A stretch of DNA of 33,118 bases from a virus: IMG/VR virus record IMGVR_UViG_3300017917_002672, positions 1-33,118 of that record; one strand, 5' to 3'. Numbering within the stretch: position 1 is the stretch's first letter; each line of letters opens with the position of its first letter. This document shows positions 16,855-25,182 of the stretch, in pieces. The notes under the pieces are model-generated. The model searched no databases. It was not told where the DNA came from and saw nothing but the letters and a program-made list of their open reading frames with translations. Both the position numbers and the translations under genes were made by a program.

Positions 16855-18882
16855 TCAACTATTTACAATATTTTTTTTATTGATGATTAAACTACCATTT
16901 TTGTATTTAATTGTTGCTTGTTCATTTTCTAAAATGTTACCTTTTAATATCTCTTCACTTAAAAAATCTTCACAAAGATTTTGGATTATCCTTTTAATTG
17001 GTCTCGCACCATATTCTTCTTGTAGATTCATTTCAAAAATTCTATTGATTACTGTTTTATCGAAAGTAATTTTATAATTTTTTTCTTTGAGTCTATTATT
17101 TAATTTAATAATCTCGATATTGATGATTTTTTTCAATGTATCTTCATTCAAAGAATTAAATAAAATAATATCATCTATACGATTTAAAAACTCAGGATTG
17201 AATTGTTGTTTTAATGCTTTTTGAATCATAGATTTTCTAACATCATATTTTTGTTGTTCACTGGATGATGTTGTAAATCCTACCCCTCCACCGAAATCAG
17301 AAACTTTTTTAGCTCCAACATTTGATGTTAAGATTACAATCGTATTGGTGAAATTTACTTTTCTACCGAATGAATCTGTTAGATGACCTTCATCTAAAAT
17401 TTGAAGTAAAATATTGAACACATCTTTATGTGCCTTCTCTATTTCATCAAATAAAATGACAGAGAATGGGTTATTTTTAACTTTTTCGGTCAATTGACCT
17501 CCTTCGTCATGTCCAACATATCCGGGAGGAGCTCCAATTAACTTTGATACGTTGTGTTTCTCCATGTATTCACTCATATCAACACGAATAATTTTATCAG
17601 GGTCACCAAATAATAAATCCGCTATCGATTTTGCTAAATATGTCTTTCCTACTCCAGTGGATCCTAAAAAGATAAACGAACCAATTGGTTTATTTACATC
17701 TTTAATACCAACTCTATTACGTCTAATTGATTTGGATATAGTTGCAATTGCTTCGTCTTGACCAATAATTTTACTTGAAAGTAAATCTTCCATTTTTAAA
17801 AGTTTCTCAACTTCTTTTGAGTCTAACCTAGTTATTGGTACACCGGTCATTTGTGTGATAATATTATACACATCATCATGTGTTATCGGTATTTTATTAT
17901 TTTTCTGTTTTTCAATCCACTTTAATTTTTCTTCTTCAAGTTTGGATAATATTTTTTTCTCATCGTCTCTCAATTTTGCTGCAAGTTCATAGTTTTGATT
18001 ATGTACTACTTGAAGTTTCTTTTCTTTTATTTGATCGTATTCTTTTTTCAACAATTCAATTGATTCCGGTACCCTACTACTTACTCTTTTTTCAGAACCT
18101 AATTCATCCAAAACGTCTATTGCTTTATCGGGAAATTGTCTATCGGTAATATATCTATCAGATAATTTTACTATTAGTTCAATTACACCATCTTCATATT
18201 TTACTTTATGATAATTTTCGTAAGAATCTTTTAAATTCTTTAATATTTCAATTGTTTCATTTGATGTCGGTTCTTTTAATATAATTTTTTGAAAACGTCT
18301 TACAAGTGCAGCATCTTTTTCTATATGTTTTTTAAATTCATCAAATGTTGTGGCACCTATACATTGAATTTCTCCCCGAGCCAAAGCCGGTTTTAGAATG
18401 TTTGCAGCATCCATCGCACCACTAGCGTTTCCCGCACCAACCATGGTATGTAATTCATCAATAAACACAATAACGTTTGGTTCTGATTGTAATTCAACTA
18501 AAATGGCCTTTATCCTTTCTTCAAACTGACCACGGTATTTTGTTCCTGCAACAAGTGATGTTAAATCCAAAGACACTATTCTTTTATCCAAAAGATTTGA
18601 GGGACAATCCCCTTTAACAATCATTTTTGCCAATTTTTCAACAAGAGCAGATTTACCGACACCGGCATCTCCAACAATTACTACATTATTTTTCTTTTTA
18701 CGAGAAAGAATTTGTGCAATTCTTTTCACTTCGTCATCTCTACCAACAATTGGATCAATTTTTCCTTCTTCCGCTAATTTTATCAGATCTCTTGAAAAAT
18801 TATCTAATATTGGTGTATTCGACCCTTTTTTTATTTTTTTAGGGTTTGTTGTTGGTCCATCTTCAAAAAAGTCTACTGCCAT
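16855..18882 (-). CDS. clpC-like: ClpC-like AAA+ unfoldase lacking the N-domain
   Basis: 675 residues, shorter than bacterial ClpC (about 810-850) because the Clp-N adaptor domain is absent; the protein begins just before the first AAA+ module ([24 protein letters not shown]). D1: Walker A GDAGVGKS (71-78), Walker [10 protein letters not shown] (137-145). A short UVR-like middle domain ([15 protein letters not shown], about 297-311). D2: Walker A GSTGVGKT (407-414), Walker B VILFDE (475-480). VGF at 534-536 occupies the ClpP-docking loop of ClpC, so it could feed the host ClpP; no ClpP is seen here. Divergent from Hsp20. Role in phage proteostasis or host protein degradation is inferred. Confidence 0.92.
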   Translation of the reverse strand: MAVDFFEDGPTTNPKKIKKGSNTPILDNFSRDLIKLAEEGKIDPIVGRDDEVKRIAQILSRKKKNNVVIVGDAGVGKSALVEKLAKMIVKGDCPSNLLDKRIVSLDLTSLVAGTKYRGQFEERIKAILVELQSEPNVIVFIDELHTMVGAGNASGAMDAANILKPALARGEIQCIGATTFDEFKKHIEKDAALVRRFQKIILKEPTSNETIEILKNLKDSYENYHKVKYEDGVIELIVKLSDRYITDRQFPDKAIDVLDELGSEKRVSSRVPESIELLKKEYDQIKEKKLQVVHNQNYELAAKLRDDEKKILSKLEEEKLKWIEKQKNNKIPITHDDVYNIITQMTGVPITRLDSKEVEKLLKMEDLLSSKIIGQDEAIATISKSIRRNRVGIKDVNKPIGSFIFLGSTGVGKTYLAKSIADLLFGDPDKIIRVDMSEYMEKHNVSKLIGAPPGYVGHDEGGQLTEKVKNNPFSVILFDEIEKAHKDVFNILLQILDEGHLTDSFGRKVNFTNTIVILTSNVGAKKVSDFGGGVGFTTSSSEQQKYDVRKSMIQKALKQQFNPEFLNRIDDIILFNSLNEDTLKKIINIEIIKLNNRLKEKNYKITFDKTVINRIFEMNLQEEYGARPIKRIIQNLCEDFLSEEILKGNILENEQATIKYKNGSLIINKKNIVNS

Positions 18883-18969
18883 TAGAATATATTTTTATAC
18901 CACAAAAATAAGATAAAATATTCTAAAAAACAAAAAAATGTCAAAATGTCTAAAATATTTAAAAAAATA

Positions 18970-18982
18970 TGTCATATTGACA
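18970..18982. promoter_or_regulatory. Palindrome in the Clp-Hsp20 divergent promoter region
   Basis: TGTCATATTGACA is a 5-3-5 inverted repeat between the divergent Clp and Hsp20 genes. A half-similar TGTCAAAATGTC lies at about 18939-18950. It could be an operator serving both genes. The region has no gene and is extremely A-rich. Confidence 0.35.
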
Positions 18983-19035
18983 AAAAAATATAATTGGTAA
19001 AAATTTTGATTTAAAAGTAAAAAAATATAAAAACT

Positions 19036-19425
19036 ATGATAACATTATTTAAAGACCCATTTTTTACAACCTTAGATAAGGTTTTGGATGATTCTTATTT
19101 CAATAGAATGTCTGTTTTAGGTTCGAATAAACAAACGAACATAACTAAAAATGAAAATGAATACTTAATTCAAATTGCGGTTCCCGGTTTAACTAAAAAC
19201 GACATTAAAATTACATTAAATGAGAATGTCATAAATATTTCACATGAATCTCAAGAAACAGATGAAAAAACATTTTCATTTACCAATTCATTTAAAAAAT
19301 CATACACTTTACCTGAAGATATAGATGAAAAAAATATCAAGGGTAGTGTTGAAAACGGTGTACTTAATATTATTTTACCTAAAAATAAGAAAAAACCTAT
19401 TGAACGTTTTATATCCATTAACTAA
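19036..19425 (+). CDS. Hsp20 small heat-shock protein
   Basis: 129 residues, normal for bacterial and phage Hsp20. Alpha-crystallin domain from about residue 34 (ITKNENEYLIQIAVPGLTKN) through EDIDEKNIKGSVENGVLNIILPK, with the conserved A-x-x-x-G-V-L-type motif as ENGVLNIILPK. The C-terminal tail PIERFISI provides the I/V-x-I/V anchoring motif in modified form. Phage Hsp20s are common near virion genes of T4-like marine phages and are thought to assist folding. Followed by a strong terminator. Confidence 0.93.
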   Translation: MITLFKDPFFTTLDKVLDDSYFNRMSVLGSNKQTNITKNENEYLIQIAVPGLTKNDIKITLNENVINISHESQETDEKTFSFTNSFKKSYTLPEDIDEKNIKGSVENGVLNIILPKNKKKPIERFISIN

Positions 19426-19430
19426 GTTTC

Positions 19431-19456
19431 AAACCCCGAAAATCGGGGTTTTTTAT
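19431..19456 (+). terminator. Intrinsic terminator after hsp20
   Basis: Stem AACCCCGA/TCGGGGTT with loop AAA, then TTTTATTT on the plus strand. Confidence 0.85.
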
Positions 19457-19487
19457 TTATTAATTATATTTATATAAAAAAAATTAA

Positions 19488-20147
19488 ATGAAAAAAATCA
19501 TAAGACTTACCAAAACACAACTAAAAAAAATCATTAAAGAAAATGTAAATCTTGATGAATTAGATTATCAAGGTTACCATGAAGATGATAATTTACAAGA
19601 TTTAAGAGATTCTTTAGATAAAAATAAAACAGTTAGTGTTGCATTTGTTAAAAAAGACGGAAGTGTTAGACATATGGCGGTTAGAAAAAATTTAAGTTCA
19701 TATGTTGCAAGTGATAGAGAAAAAACTGACGCACAAATGAACGTTCAACAAAACCATAATTTAAAAAGAGTAATTGATATTAATGCATATATTAAAGAAC
19801 TTAAACAATTAAGGCTTAATAATCAAAACACAGATACTCCTCAAAGTGAAGATGAACTAAAACAAATTGCATCAAAAAAATCTTGGAGATCAATAAATTT
19901 AGAAACTGTTTTAGGATTTTTAGTAGGTGGTAAGTTTAAAGATTTACGTGATGAAAATAACATTAGAGAAAAATTTGGTGATGAAGTTTATAATAGTTTA
20001 ACAAAATCGATGGTAAAATCGATGAATCAAGAACAAACTCAAAATCAACAAGAATTAGAAGAAACACATCAAATACAGGAAAATAAAAAAGTAATTAAAA
20101 TTTCTGAATCAGAATTAAAGAAATTAATAATTAAAATGATAAAATAA
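19488..20147 (+). CDS. Phage SH3-barrel-type protein with repeated terminal motif
   Basis: 219 residues. N-terminus MKKIIRLTKTQLKKIIKENV and C-terminus VIKISESELKKLIIKMIK carry the same basic/hydrophobic motif, which recurs in neighbouring head-region genes. Residues 45-140 show the pattern of the small SH3-barrel phage family (VSVAFVKKDGSVRHMAVRK... KKSWRSINLETV). Several L/I-x-E sites follow the N-terminal motif (IIKE, NVNLDE), as would be cut by a T4-type prohead protease. A role as an internal head protein is inferred. Flanked by terminators, so a single-gene unit; TATATTTATATAA lies upstream. Confidence 0.7.
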   Translation: MKKIIRLTKTQLKKIIKENVNLDELDYQGYHEDDNLQDLRDSLDKNKTVSVAFVKKDGSVRHMAVRKNLSSYVASDREKTDAQMNVQQNHNLKRVIDINAYIKELKQLRLNNQNTDTPQSEDELKQIASKKSWRSINLETVLGFLVGGKFKDLRDENNIREKFGDEVYNSLTKSMVKSMNQEQTQNQQELEETHQIQENKKVIKISESELKKLIIKMIK

Positions 20148-20166
20148 TTTATAATCTATTATAAAT

Positions 20167-20197
20167 AAAAAACCTCGAGAAATCGAGGTTTTTTATT
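20167..20197 (+). terminator. Intrinsic terminator
   Basis: Stem AACCTCGA/TCGAGGTT followed by TTTTATTT, after the SH3-barrel-type gene. Confidence 0.85.
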
Positions 20198-20234
20198 TGA
20201 TATTTATTATGTATATTATATAAAATTTTACAAT

Positions 20235-20480
20235 ATGGCTATTTTATCAGAAAAAATCGAAGGTACCTTAATTGAGGTAGTAATTAACTCATCAAATTTA
20301 AAATCAGCAAAATATAACACTGAAAATGAAGATTTAACAGTTACTTTTAATACTGGTGCTATTTATGAATATAATAAGGTTCCTTGGAATAAGTTCACTA
20401 AATTTAGATTGGCCGAATCTCAAGGAAAATACTTCAACGAACATATCGCCAGAAGTCATAATTACAAAAAAATAAAATGA
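20235..20480 (+). CDS. KTSC-domain protein
   Basis: 81 residues matching the KTSC family: VINSSNLKSAKYNTENEDLTVTF then GAIYEYNKVPWNKF and AESQGKYFNEHI. KTSC domains are small, often found alone or fused to lysyl-tRNA synthetase, and of uncertain (possibly nucleic-acid or protein binding) role. It overlaps the next gene by ATGA, so translation is coupled. GATATTTATTATG lies about 35 nt upstream. Confidence 0.85.
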   Translation: MAILSEKIEGTLIEVVINSSNLKSAKYNTENEDLTVTFNTGAIYEYNKVPWNKFTKFRLAESQGKYFNEHIARSHNYKKIK

Positions 20481-21556
20481 GTGAATTTAAAGAATTAATC
20501 CTTAGATTGCGAAATGAACCTGAAAATATTCAAAAAATTTATGAATATGTAAAATCAGATCCAGTTAAGATGTCTCAATTACCCGATGATTCGTATGTAA
20601 TTAATGATGGTAATCATAGAGCCAATTTATTAAACTTATTAAATGTTAATAATATTCCATCAATAATAAATGGTGAATTTAAGTTAATTAAAACAAATAC
20701 ACTTAGAAGACCTAACGGATCAGTCGGTACTCAGGGATTTACTTCAGAAAATATGATTAAATTAATAAATTATATTTTAAAAAATAAAAAAATACATCAT
20801 TCACTGTTTGAAGAATTAATAGAAGATAAAGATTTAGATAACCAAATAGTTAAAACGTTTAAATCAAAAGAATCTTTATCTAATGATATTTTCACAAAAT
20901 CAAACAAAGGTTTTGTTATGAACGATGATGTTAGAAAAACATTATTAAAAATTGCAGATGAATTTATAGATACGTTAGGTATTGAATTTTTTATCCATGA
21001 CATCATTCTAACCGGATCATTAGCAAATTATAATTGGTCAAAATATTCAGATGTCGATTTACATATTCTTATTGATTTTAAAGAAACTGATTATGATTTA
21101 GGACTACTAAAAGAATTTTTTGATGCCAAAAAAAATATATGGAATGAGAAACATGAAATTAAAGTGAAAAATTTTGATGTTGAAATATATGTTCAAGATG
21201 TTAATGAAGAACATGTATCTTCAGGTGTTTATTCCGTATTAAATAATAAATGGATTATTGAACCTAAGAAAGACGACATTCAAATTGATGATAAGAAAAT
21301 TATTGAAAAGGGAGAAGAATTTGCAAAAAAAATTGATGATTTAATTCAATATAGTAAATCAAATAAAAATATTTTACCTGAAATAGAAAATTTAAGAAAA
21401 AAAATAAAAAAATTTAGACAGAGTGGGTTAGATAGTGGGGGTGAGTTTTCTTATGAAAATTTAACATTTAAATTATTAAGAAGAAATGGATACATTGAAA
21501 AGTTGTTAAATCTAAAAACAACACTAATTGATAAAAAATTATCCATAACACAATAA
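20477..21556 (+). CDS. Predicted nucleotidyltransferase with N-terminal ParB-like motif
   Basis: 359 residues. Residues 34-60 (DDSYVINDGNHRANLLNLL) resemble the DGxHR motif of ParB/sulfiredoxin-like domains. The centre holds a polymerase-beta-type nucleotidyltransferase: ILTGSLANYNWSKYSDVDLHILID (about 175-200, G-S and D-x-D) with the third acidic residue in VEIYV (about 235). The C-terminus SGLDSGGEFSYENLTFKLLRRNG is conserved among phage members of this group. Such enzymes transfer NMP to proteins, RNA or small molecules; the target is unknown. Placement at the start of the head region suggests a virion-associated or early-injected enzyme, which is inference. Confidence 0.78.
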   Translation: MSEFKELILRLRNEPENIQKIYEYVKSDPVKMSQLPDDSYVINDGNHRANLLNLLNVNNIPSIINGEFKLIKTNTLRRPNGSVGTQGFTSENMIKLINYILKNKKIHHSLFEELIEDKDLDNQIVKTFKSKESLSNDIFTKSNKGFVMNDDVRKTLLKIADEFIDTLGIEFFIHDIILTGSLANYNWSKYSDVDLHILIDFKETDYDLGLLKEFFDAKKNIWNEKHEIKVKNFDVEIYVQDVNEEHVSSGVYSVLNNKWIIEPKKDDIQIDDKKIIEKGEEFAKKIDDLIQYSKSNKNILPEIENLRKKIKKFRQSGLDSGGEFSYENLTFKLLRRNGYIEKLLNLKTTLIDKKLSITQ

Positions 21557-21584
21557 ATAGACCTATTTTTTTCCATATATCTAT

Positions 21585-21593
21585 GTATTTATA
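21585..21593 (+). promoter_or_regulatory. GTATTTATA phage promoter-like element
   Basis: Exact copy, 40 nt upstream of the ATG at 21634, in the only spacer between the nucleotidyltransferase and the acidic head-region gene. Confidence 0.5.
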
Positions 21594-21633
21594 GGATAAG
21601 AATAAGTGCTTATTAAAATAATCAAAAAAACAC

Positions 21634-22614
21634 ATGGCAGATTTAAAACCATTAGGTAGTGAAAAATTAAACGGGGATGATAAATTAAAAAGAATCCTAG
21701 AACTTACATACTACAACGAAAAAAATAAAAAAATAAATTCAAATAAACCTGAATTGGTTAAAGAAACTATAAAAGGTTTTAAATATGGAATCGTTAAAGA
21801 AAAAGACGGTTACTATGTAAAAAGTGGATTAAATGAATCATCACTTGATTATATTGGTGGTATGTTCATGAAAAATAAAAATAGATTTTCTTCATATGGT
21901 GACGCTTTAAAACGTCTTGAGCTATTAAAAGGTCAACAGGATTTACAAGAAGCCACAAAATATGTTTTAAAACAAACAAAACCTCAACAGGAATCACCTA
22001 TGTCGGAGCCCCCAATGGATACACCGTTACCGTCTCCAGAGGAAATGCCTAGTGATACATCAATGGACACAACGGAACCTTCACCTGAAGGTGGTACCGC
22101 AGCTCCAAGTGATTTACCACCTTCAGACGATACGGCTGGTGATGGTATGAGTAAAAAATCTGATTACATGTCAGAAGTACAAAAATATGCAGGTAAATTA
22201 GGTCAAGAACTAAGAGATTTACATGAAAAAATGGAAAGTGATGATATTAAGTATGTTCTTAATATGATTATATCTGCAGTTGATTTAGATAAATTAGATG
22301 ATGAAGATATTGAAGAAATCGGTAAAAAATTTGAGAGAGATTTAGAAAGTGGTACCGATGGTGATGAGACACCAAGTGACGAAACTCCATCCGAAACTCC
22401 GGCTGAAGAACCATCAGGAGAAGAAGATTTAGGTGAAACTATGTCTAAATTAGATGATTTTATTAACACCCCAATTGAAACTGATGAAATTGATTTATCA
22501 AAATATGCAGATTTAAGTGAGGATGATGATCTTCATGAACTTGATTTGGATGAAATAAAAAATGATATTAGTAACGCAATTGGTGAAACATTAAGTAAAT
22601 ATTTTAAACATTAA
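21634..22614 (+). CDS. Acidic Pro/Ser/Asp-rich protein, probable head-associated
   Basis: 326 residues. A basic N-terminal domain (1-110) with an SSLDYIGGMFMKNKNRFSSY segment; a disordered linker rich in Pro, Ser, Glu and Asp (about 115-175); a helical segment (YAGKLGQELRDLHEKMESDD); a second acidic linker with DETPSDETPSET; and an acidic helical C-terminus. Composition resembles phage head-core and decoration proteins. No enzyme motif. One nt separates its stop codon from the next ATG. Function unknown. Confidence 0.7.
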   Translation: MADLKPLGSEKLNGDDKLKRILELTYYNEKNKKINSNKPELVKETIKGFKYGIVKEKDGYYVKSGLNESSLDYIGGMFMKNKNRFSSYGDALKRLELLKGQQDLQEATKYVLKQTKPQQESPMSEPPMDTPLPSPEEMPSDTSMDTTEPSPEGGTAAPSDLPPSDDTAGDGMSKKSDYMSEVQKYAGKLGQELRDLHEKMESDDIKYVLNMIISAVDLDKLDDEDIEEIGKKFERDLESGTDGDETPSDETPSETPAEEPSGEEDLGETMSKLDDFINTPIETDEIDLSKYADLSEDDDLHELDLDEIKNDISNAIGETLSKYFKH

Positions 22615-22615
22615 G

Positions 22616-23011
22616 ATGCATTTAATATATGTTAATGAAATTGGTTCCGACTATAAAGGTCAAAAACAGTATGAATTTATTTTTAGTAATAGTACTGAAA
22701 TTGACATGGATGAATGGTTTATAATACCATCATCGTCATCATCTCAAAGTAAGTCACCGGAAATAGAATATGTTGATTTAGTGGGACTATTAAAAGATAC
22801 CGATTTACAATTAGAATTAATTCAAAACTCCGATTATTTCGGAGTTATTGATGCAGTAGACGGGGTAATATCTATGGCTTGGGAAAAATTTGATTTTGAT
22901 TCAGAATTTGAAAGATTAACATTTAAATTTGGTGAATCATTAGAAAGTGTTGTTAAAAAACTAAAACAAAGAAATTATATCCTTCTAAATGAAGAAATTA
23001 AATCCAATTAA
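22616..23011 (+). CDS. Conserved phage protein, 131 aa
   Basis: Begins MHLIYVNEIGSDYKGQKQYE and includes YEFIFSN, DMDEWFIIP and DYFGVIDAVDGVISMAWEKF, a pattern I recall from hypothetical proteins conserved near the terminase of T4-like marine phages. Soluble, acidic, with no known motif. Sits between two probable virion genes with spacings of 1 and 3 nt, so co-translated. Confidence 0.72.
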   Translation: MHLIYVNEIGSDYKGQKQYEFIFSNSTEIDMDEWFIIPSSSSSQSKSPEIEYVDLVGLLKDTDLQLELIQNSDYFGVIDAVDGVISMAWEKFDFDSEFERLTFKFGESLESVVKKLKQRNYILLNEEIKSN

Positions 23012-23014
23012 AAT

Positions 23015-23764
23015 ATGAAAAGAAACGAAATAGTAGGATCCTTATTAAAAGAAGGATTTTCAGAAAAAACATTATCAAAATTAACTGATAAACAAATAAA
23101 TAATTTAGCGGAAAGAATTTTAGGAGAAGAAACAGTTATGATTCCTAAAACTAGTCCAACATTTCAAAAAGACTTAGATACTGCTAAAAAAGCCAAAAAA
23201 ACTATAGAAACATATGAAGAAGAAATGAAGGAGGGGACTAAAAAGAAAAAACCATCTTCAGGACTTTCTAAAGAAAAGAAAAGTGAAATAGTTAAAAAGG
23301 CTAAAAAAGGTGAGGATATTGGTAAAAAAGGTAAGGGTTTTCAAAAAATTGTTAAAAAAGCAAAAGAAAGTGGTACCAAAGACCCTGAGGCAGTTGCAGG
23401 ATCTGTAATGTGGAAAAATGTAAAAAGAAAAAACGTAAAAGAAGATTTGGAAGTTAAAGAGTGGGTTCGTAGATTAGCTGAAAGTAAATATCATACCTTT
23501 ACATCTAAAAACGAAATTATGGAACTTATCCAAACTAAATTGACTGAATCAGAAGTAGCTACTCAACATGGACCAAATGTAAAAAAAGGACATAATGGTA
23601 TACCTGAATTCATGACATACGACTCAATTGCCACAGCAGCGGAACCTACAACAAAACCTGCACCTACAAAACCAAAGGTAAATCCGGGTACAAAACCAAA
23701 AACCCCTTATAATCCTGGTCCTGGTAAGAACCCTAAACCAAAAGCTTTAAAAGAAACAGAATAA
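23015..23764 (+). CDS. Lys-rich protein, probable internal head protein
   Basis: 249 residues. N-terminus MKRNEIVGSLLKEGFSEKTL has an LLKE site suited to prohead protease. A strongly basic stretch (about 70-115: KKKKPSSGLSKEKKSEIVKK and KKGKGFQKIVKKAKESG) leads to DPEAVAGSVMWKNVKRK, a segment common in small phage proteins. The tail is rich in Pro, Lys and Thr. High positive charge would suit DNA contact inside the capsid. Its stop overlaps the next start (TAATG). Confidence 0.68.
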   Translation: MKRNEIVGSLLKEGFSEKTLSKLTDKQINNLAERILGEETVMIPKTSPTFQKDLDTAKKAKKTIETYEEEMKEGTKKKKPSSGLSKEKKSEIVKKAKKGEDIGKKGKGFQKIVKKAKESGTKDPEAVAGSVMWKNVKRKNVKEDLEVKEWVRRLAESKYHTFTSKNEIMELIQTKLTESEVATQHGPNVKKGHNGIPEFMTYDSIATAAEPTTKPAPTKPKVNPGTKPKTPYNPGPGKNPKPKALKETE

Positions 23765-25140
23765 TGTCAATTTCTAAGAAAAAATTGTTATCTTTGATTA
23801 AAGAAAATTTAAAAGAGATGGCAATGGATTTCGAAACACCAGATAGACCTGACCAAGGTGTCCAAGATAAATTGGCTCAGAAAGATACACCCTTTAAAAA
23901 AGTTCCACTTCCTTCTACAGGGGACGAACCAAATAAAAATTTCCAAGAAGTTTTAGCGTCAGAACGTTATAAACAGGTAGTTGCAAATTTAAGAAGATAC
24001 CTTGGTGATAGAGCACCTATACAACAAGGTATGAGTGGTGTAATGCAATTACAACTTACATTAATGAACGCCCATAATACGATTGTTCAAATTGAATCTC
24101 AACACAAACAACAATTAGAACAACTTGCGGTGGAGTTAGTGATGAAAGAAATGGGTATCCCTGAAGGTGCCATTGAATATGATGCAAAACTCGTTGGTAT
24201 GGGTGAGATAGATATGGGTGATTTTAACAATGACGATAATAACGAGGAAAACTCTGAAGAAGTTAATATTGAAAATGAAGTTGAAATATTTAACGAGTTA
24301 CAAAATTTAGATTTAGAGAAAGCAAAAAGAAGAATGATTAATGCAATCATTCAAGGAGCATCTAAAAAAGGTCATTATATGTTTCATTTGGTACCTGAAA
24401 GATTAGAACAAATCACAGGACATCCAAATATTCTTAACCTTTATGGTACAATGATGTCAATTAATGATTTGAATTATTGGCAAATAAGTGATGATTTAAT
24501 TAAAGGGTTGAGTGGATCTGCTGCAGGAAAGGAAAGTGTTGAAAGACCTGAAGATGAGGAAGGTACCGCTAAAGTGGTCGCACGTGGTATTAATTTTCCA
24601 GTTTTAGTCCATGAATTAATTAAAGGTACTTTAGAAGTATTTGCAATTCAAGGAAGACCTGAAGGTGATGAAGGTTTTGAAGATGTTGAAAGTACTGAAG
24701 ACACATTAGAAAAAGAAATGTGGGATTTAAGATTAGGTCCTGCCATTTGGGATAGAATTAGAAGTCAATTCCCTGAGGATATTTTGACCGATGAAAACAA
24801 AATTGAGTTGCAAAATTATCTTTTAGTTGAAATTTTTAAACTTCCTGCGAAAAAGTTTTTAACACTTATGAAGGAAGTATTAGGTAAAACAAATAGAGGT
24901 AAACAATTGATTAATCAGTTAATGGACGGTATCCAAAAAATGTTCAATGATCAAGATTATGAAGATTCAATTTCACAATTTAGAAGTAACTTAGACGATG
25001 CGGAGGAAGAAATTACTGATGATGAGTTATCTGATTTGTTGGGTGGATTAAACATTCGTCCATCAAATTCTAAAAATGATGATGATGACTTAGATGATTT
25101 TTTAAGTCGATTCGGGATGAGAAGACCTGATGAAGAATAA
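23764..25140 (+). CDS. Probable virion protein, 458 aa, unknown
   Basis: N-terminus MSISKKKLLSLIKENLKEM repeats the basic/hydrophobic terminal motif of the region, with IKE and LKE sites. A helical middle (about 60-130) with MQLQLTLMNAHNTIVQIESQ, an acidic linker, a folded domain (about 180-400: GHYMFHLVPERLEQITGHPN; FPVLVHELIKGTLEVFAIQG), and an acidic C-terminus. The position directly before the terminase recalls a structural or core gene. Followed by a strong terminator. No family recognised. Confidence 0.7.
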   Translation: MSISKKKLLSLIKENLKEMAMDFETPDRPDQGVQDKLAQKDTPFKKVPLPSTGDEPNKNFQEVLASERYKQVVANLRRYLGDRAPIQQGMSGVMQLQLTLMNAHNTIVQIESQHKQQLEQLAVELVMKEMGIPEGAIEYDAKLVGMGEIDMGDFNNDDNNEENSEEVNIENEVEIFNELQNLDLEKAKRRMINAIIQGASKKGHYMFHLVPERLEQITGHPNILNLYGTMMSINDLNYWQISDDLIKGLSGSAAGKESVERPEDEEGTAKVVARGINFPVLVHELIKGTLEVFAIQGRPEGDEGFEDVESTEDTLEKEMWDLRLGPAIWDRIRSQFPEDILTDENKIELQNYLLVEIFKLPAKKFLTLMKEVLGKTNRGKQLINQLMDGIQKMFNDQDYEDSISQFRSNLDDAEEEITDDELSDLLGGLNIRPSNSKNDDDDLDDFLSRFGMRRPDEE

Positions 25141-25144
25141 TTAA

Positions 25145-25170
25145 AAGGTGGTTTTTAACCACCTTTTTTT
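25145..25170 (+). terminator. Intrinsic terminator before the terminase gene
   Basis: Stem AAGGTGGTT/AACCACCTT with loop TTT, then TTTTTT; it directly abuts the GTATTTATA element at 25171, giving a stop-and-restart junction. Confidence 0.88.
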
Positions 25171-25179
25171 GTATTTATA
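25171..25179 (+). promoter_or_regulatory. GTATTTATA phage promoter-like element
   Basis: Exact copy immediately after a terminator and only 3 nt before the terminase ATG. If it is the -10 part of a promoter, the terminase mRNA would be almost leaderless. Confidence 0.5.
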
Positions 25180-25182
25180 TAT

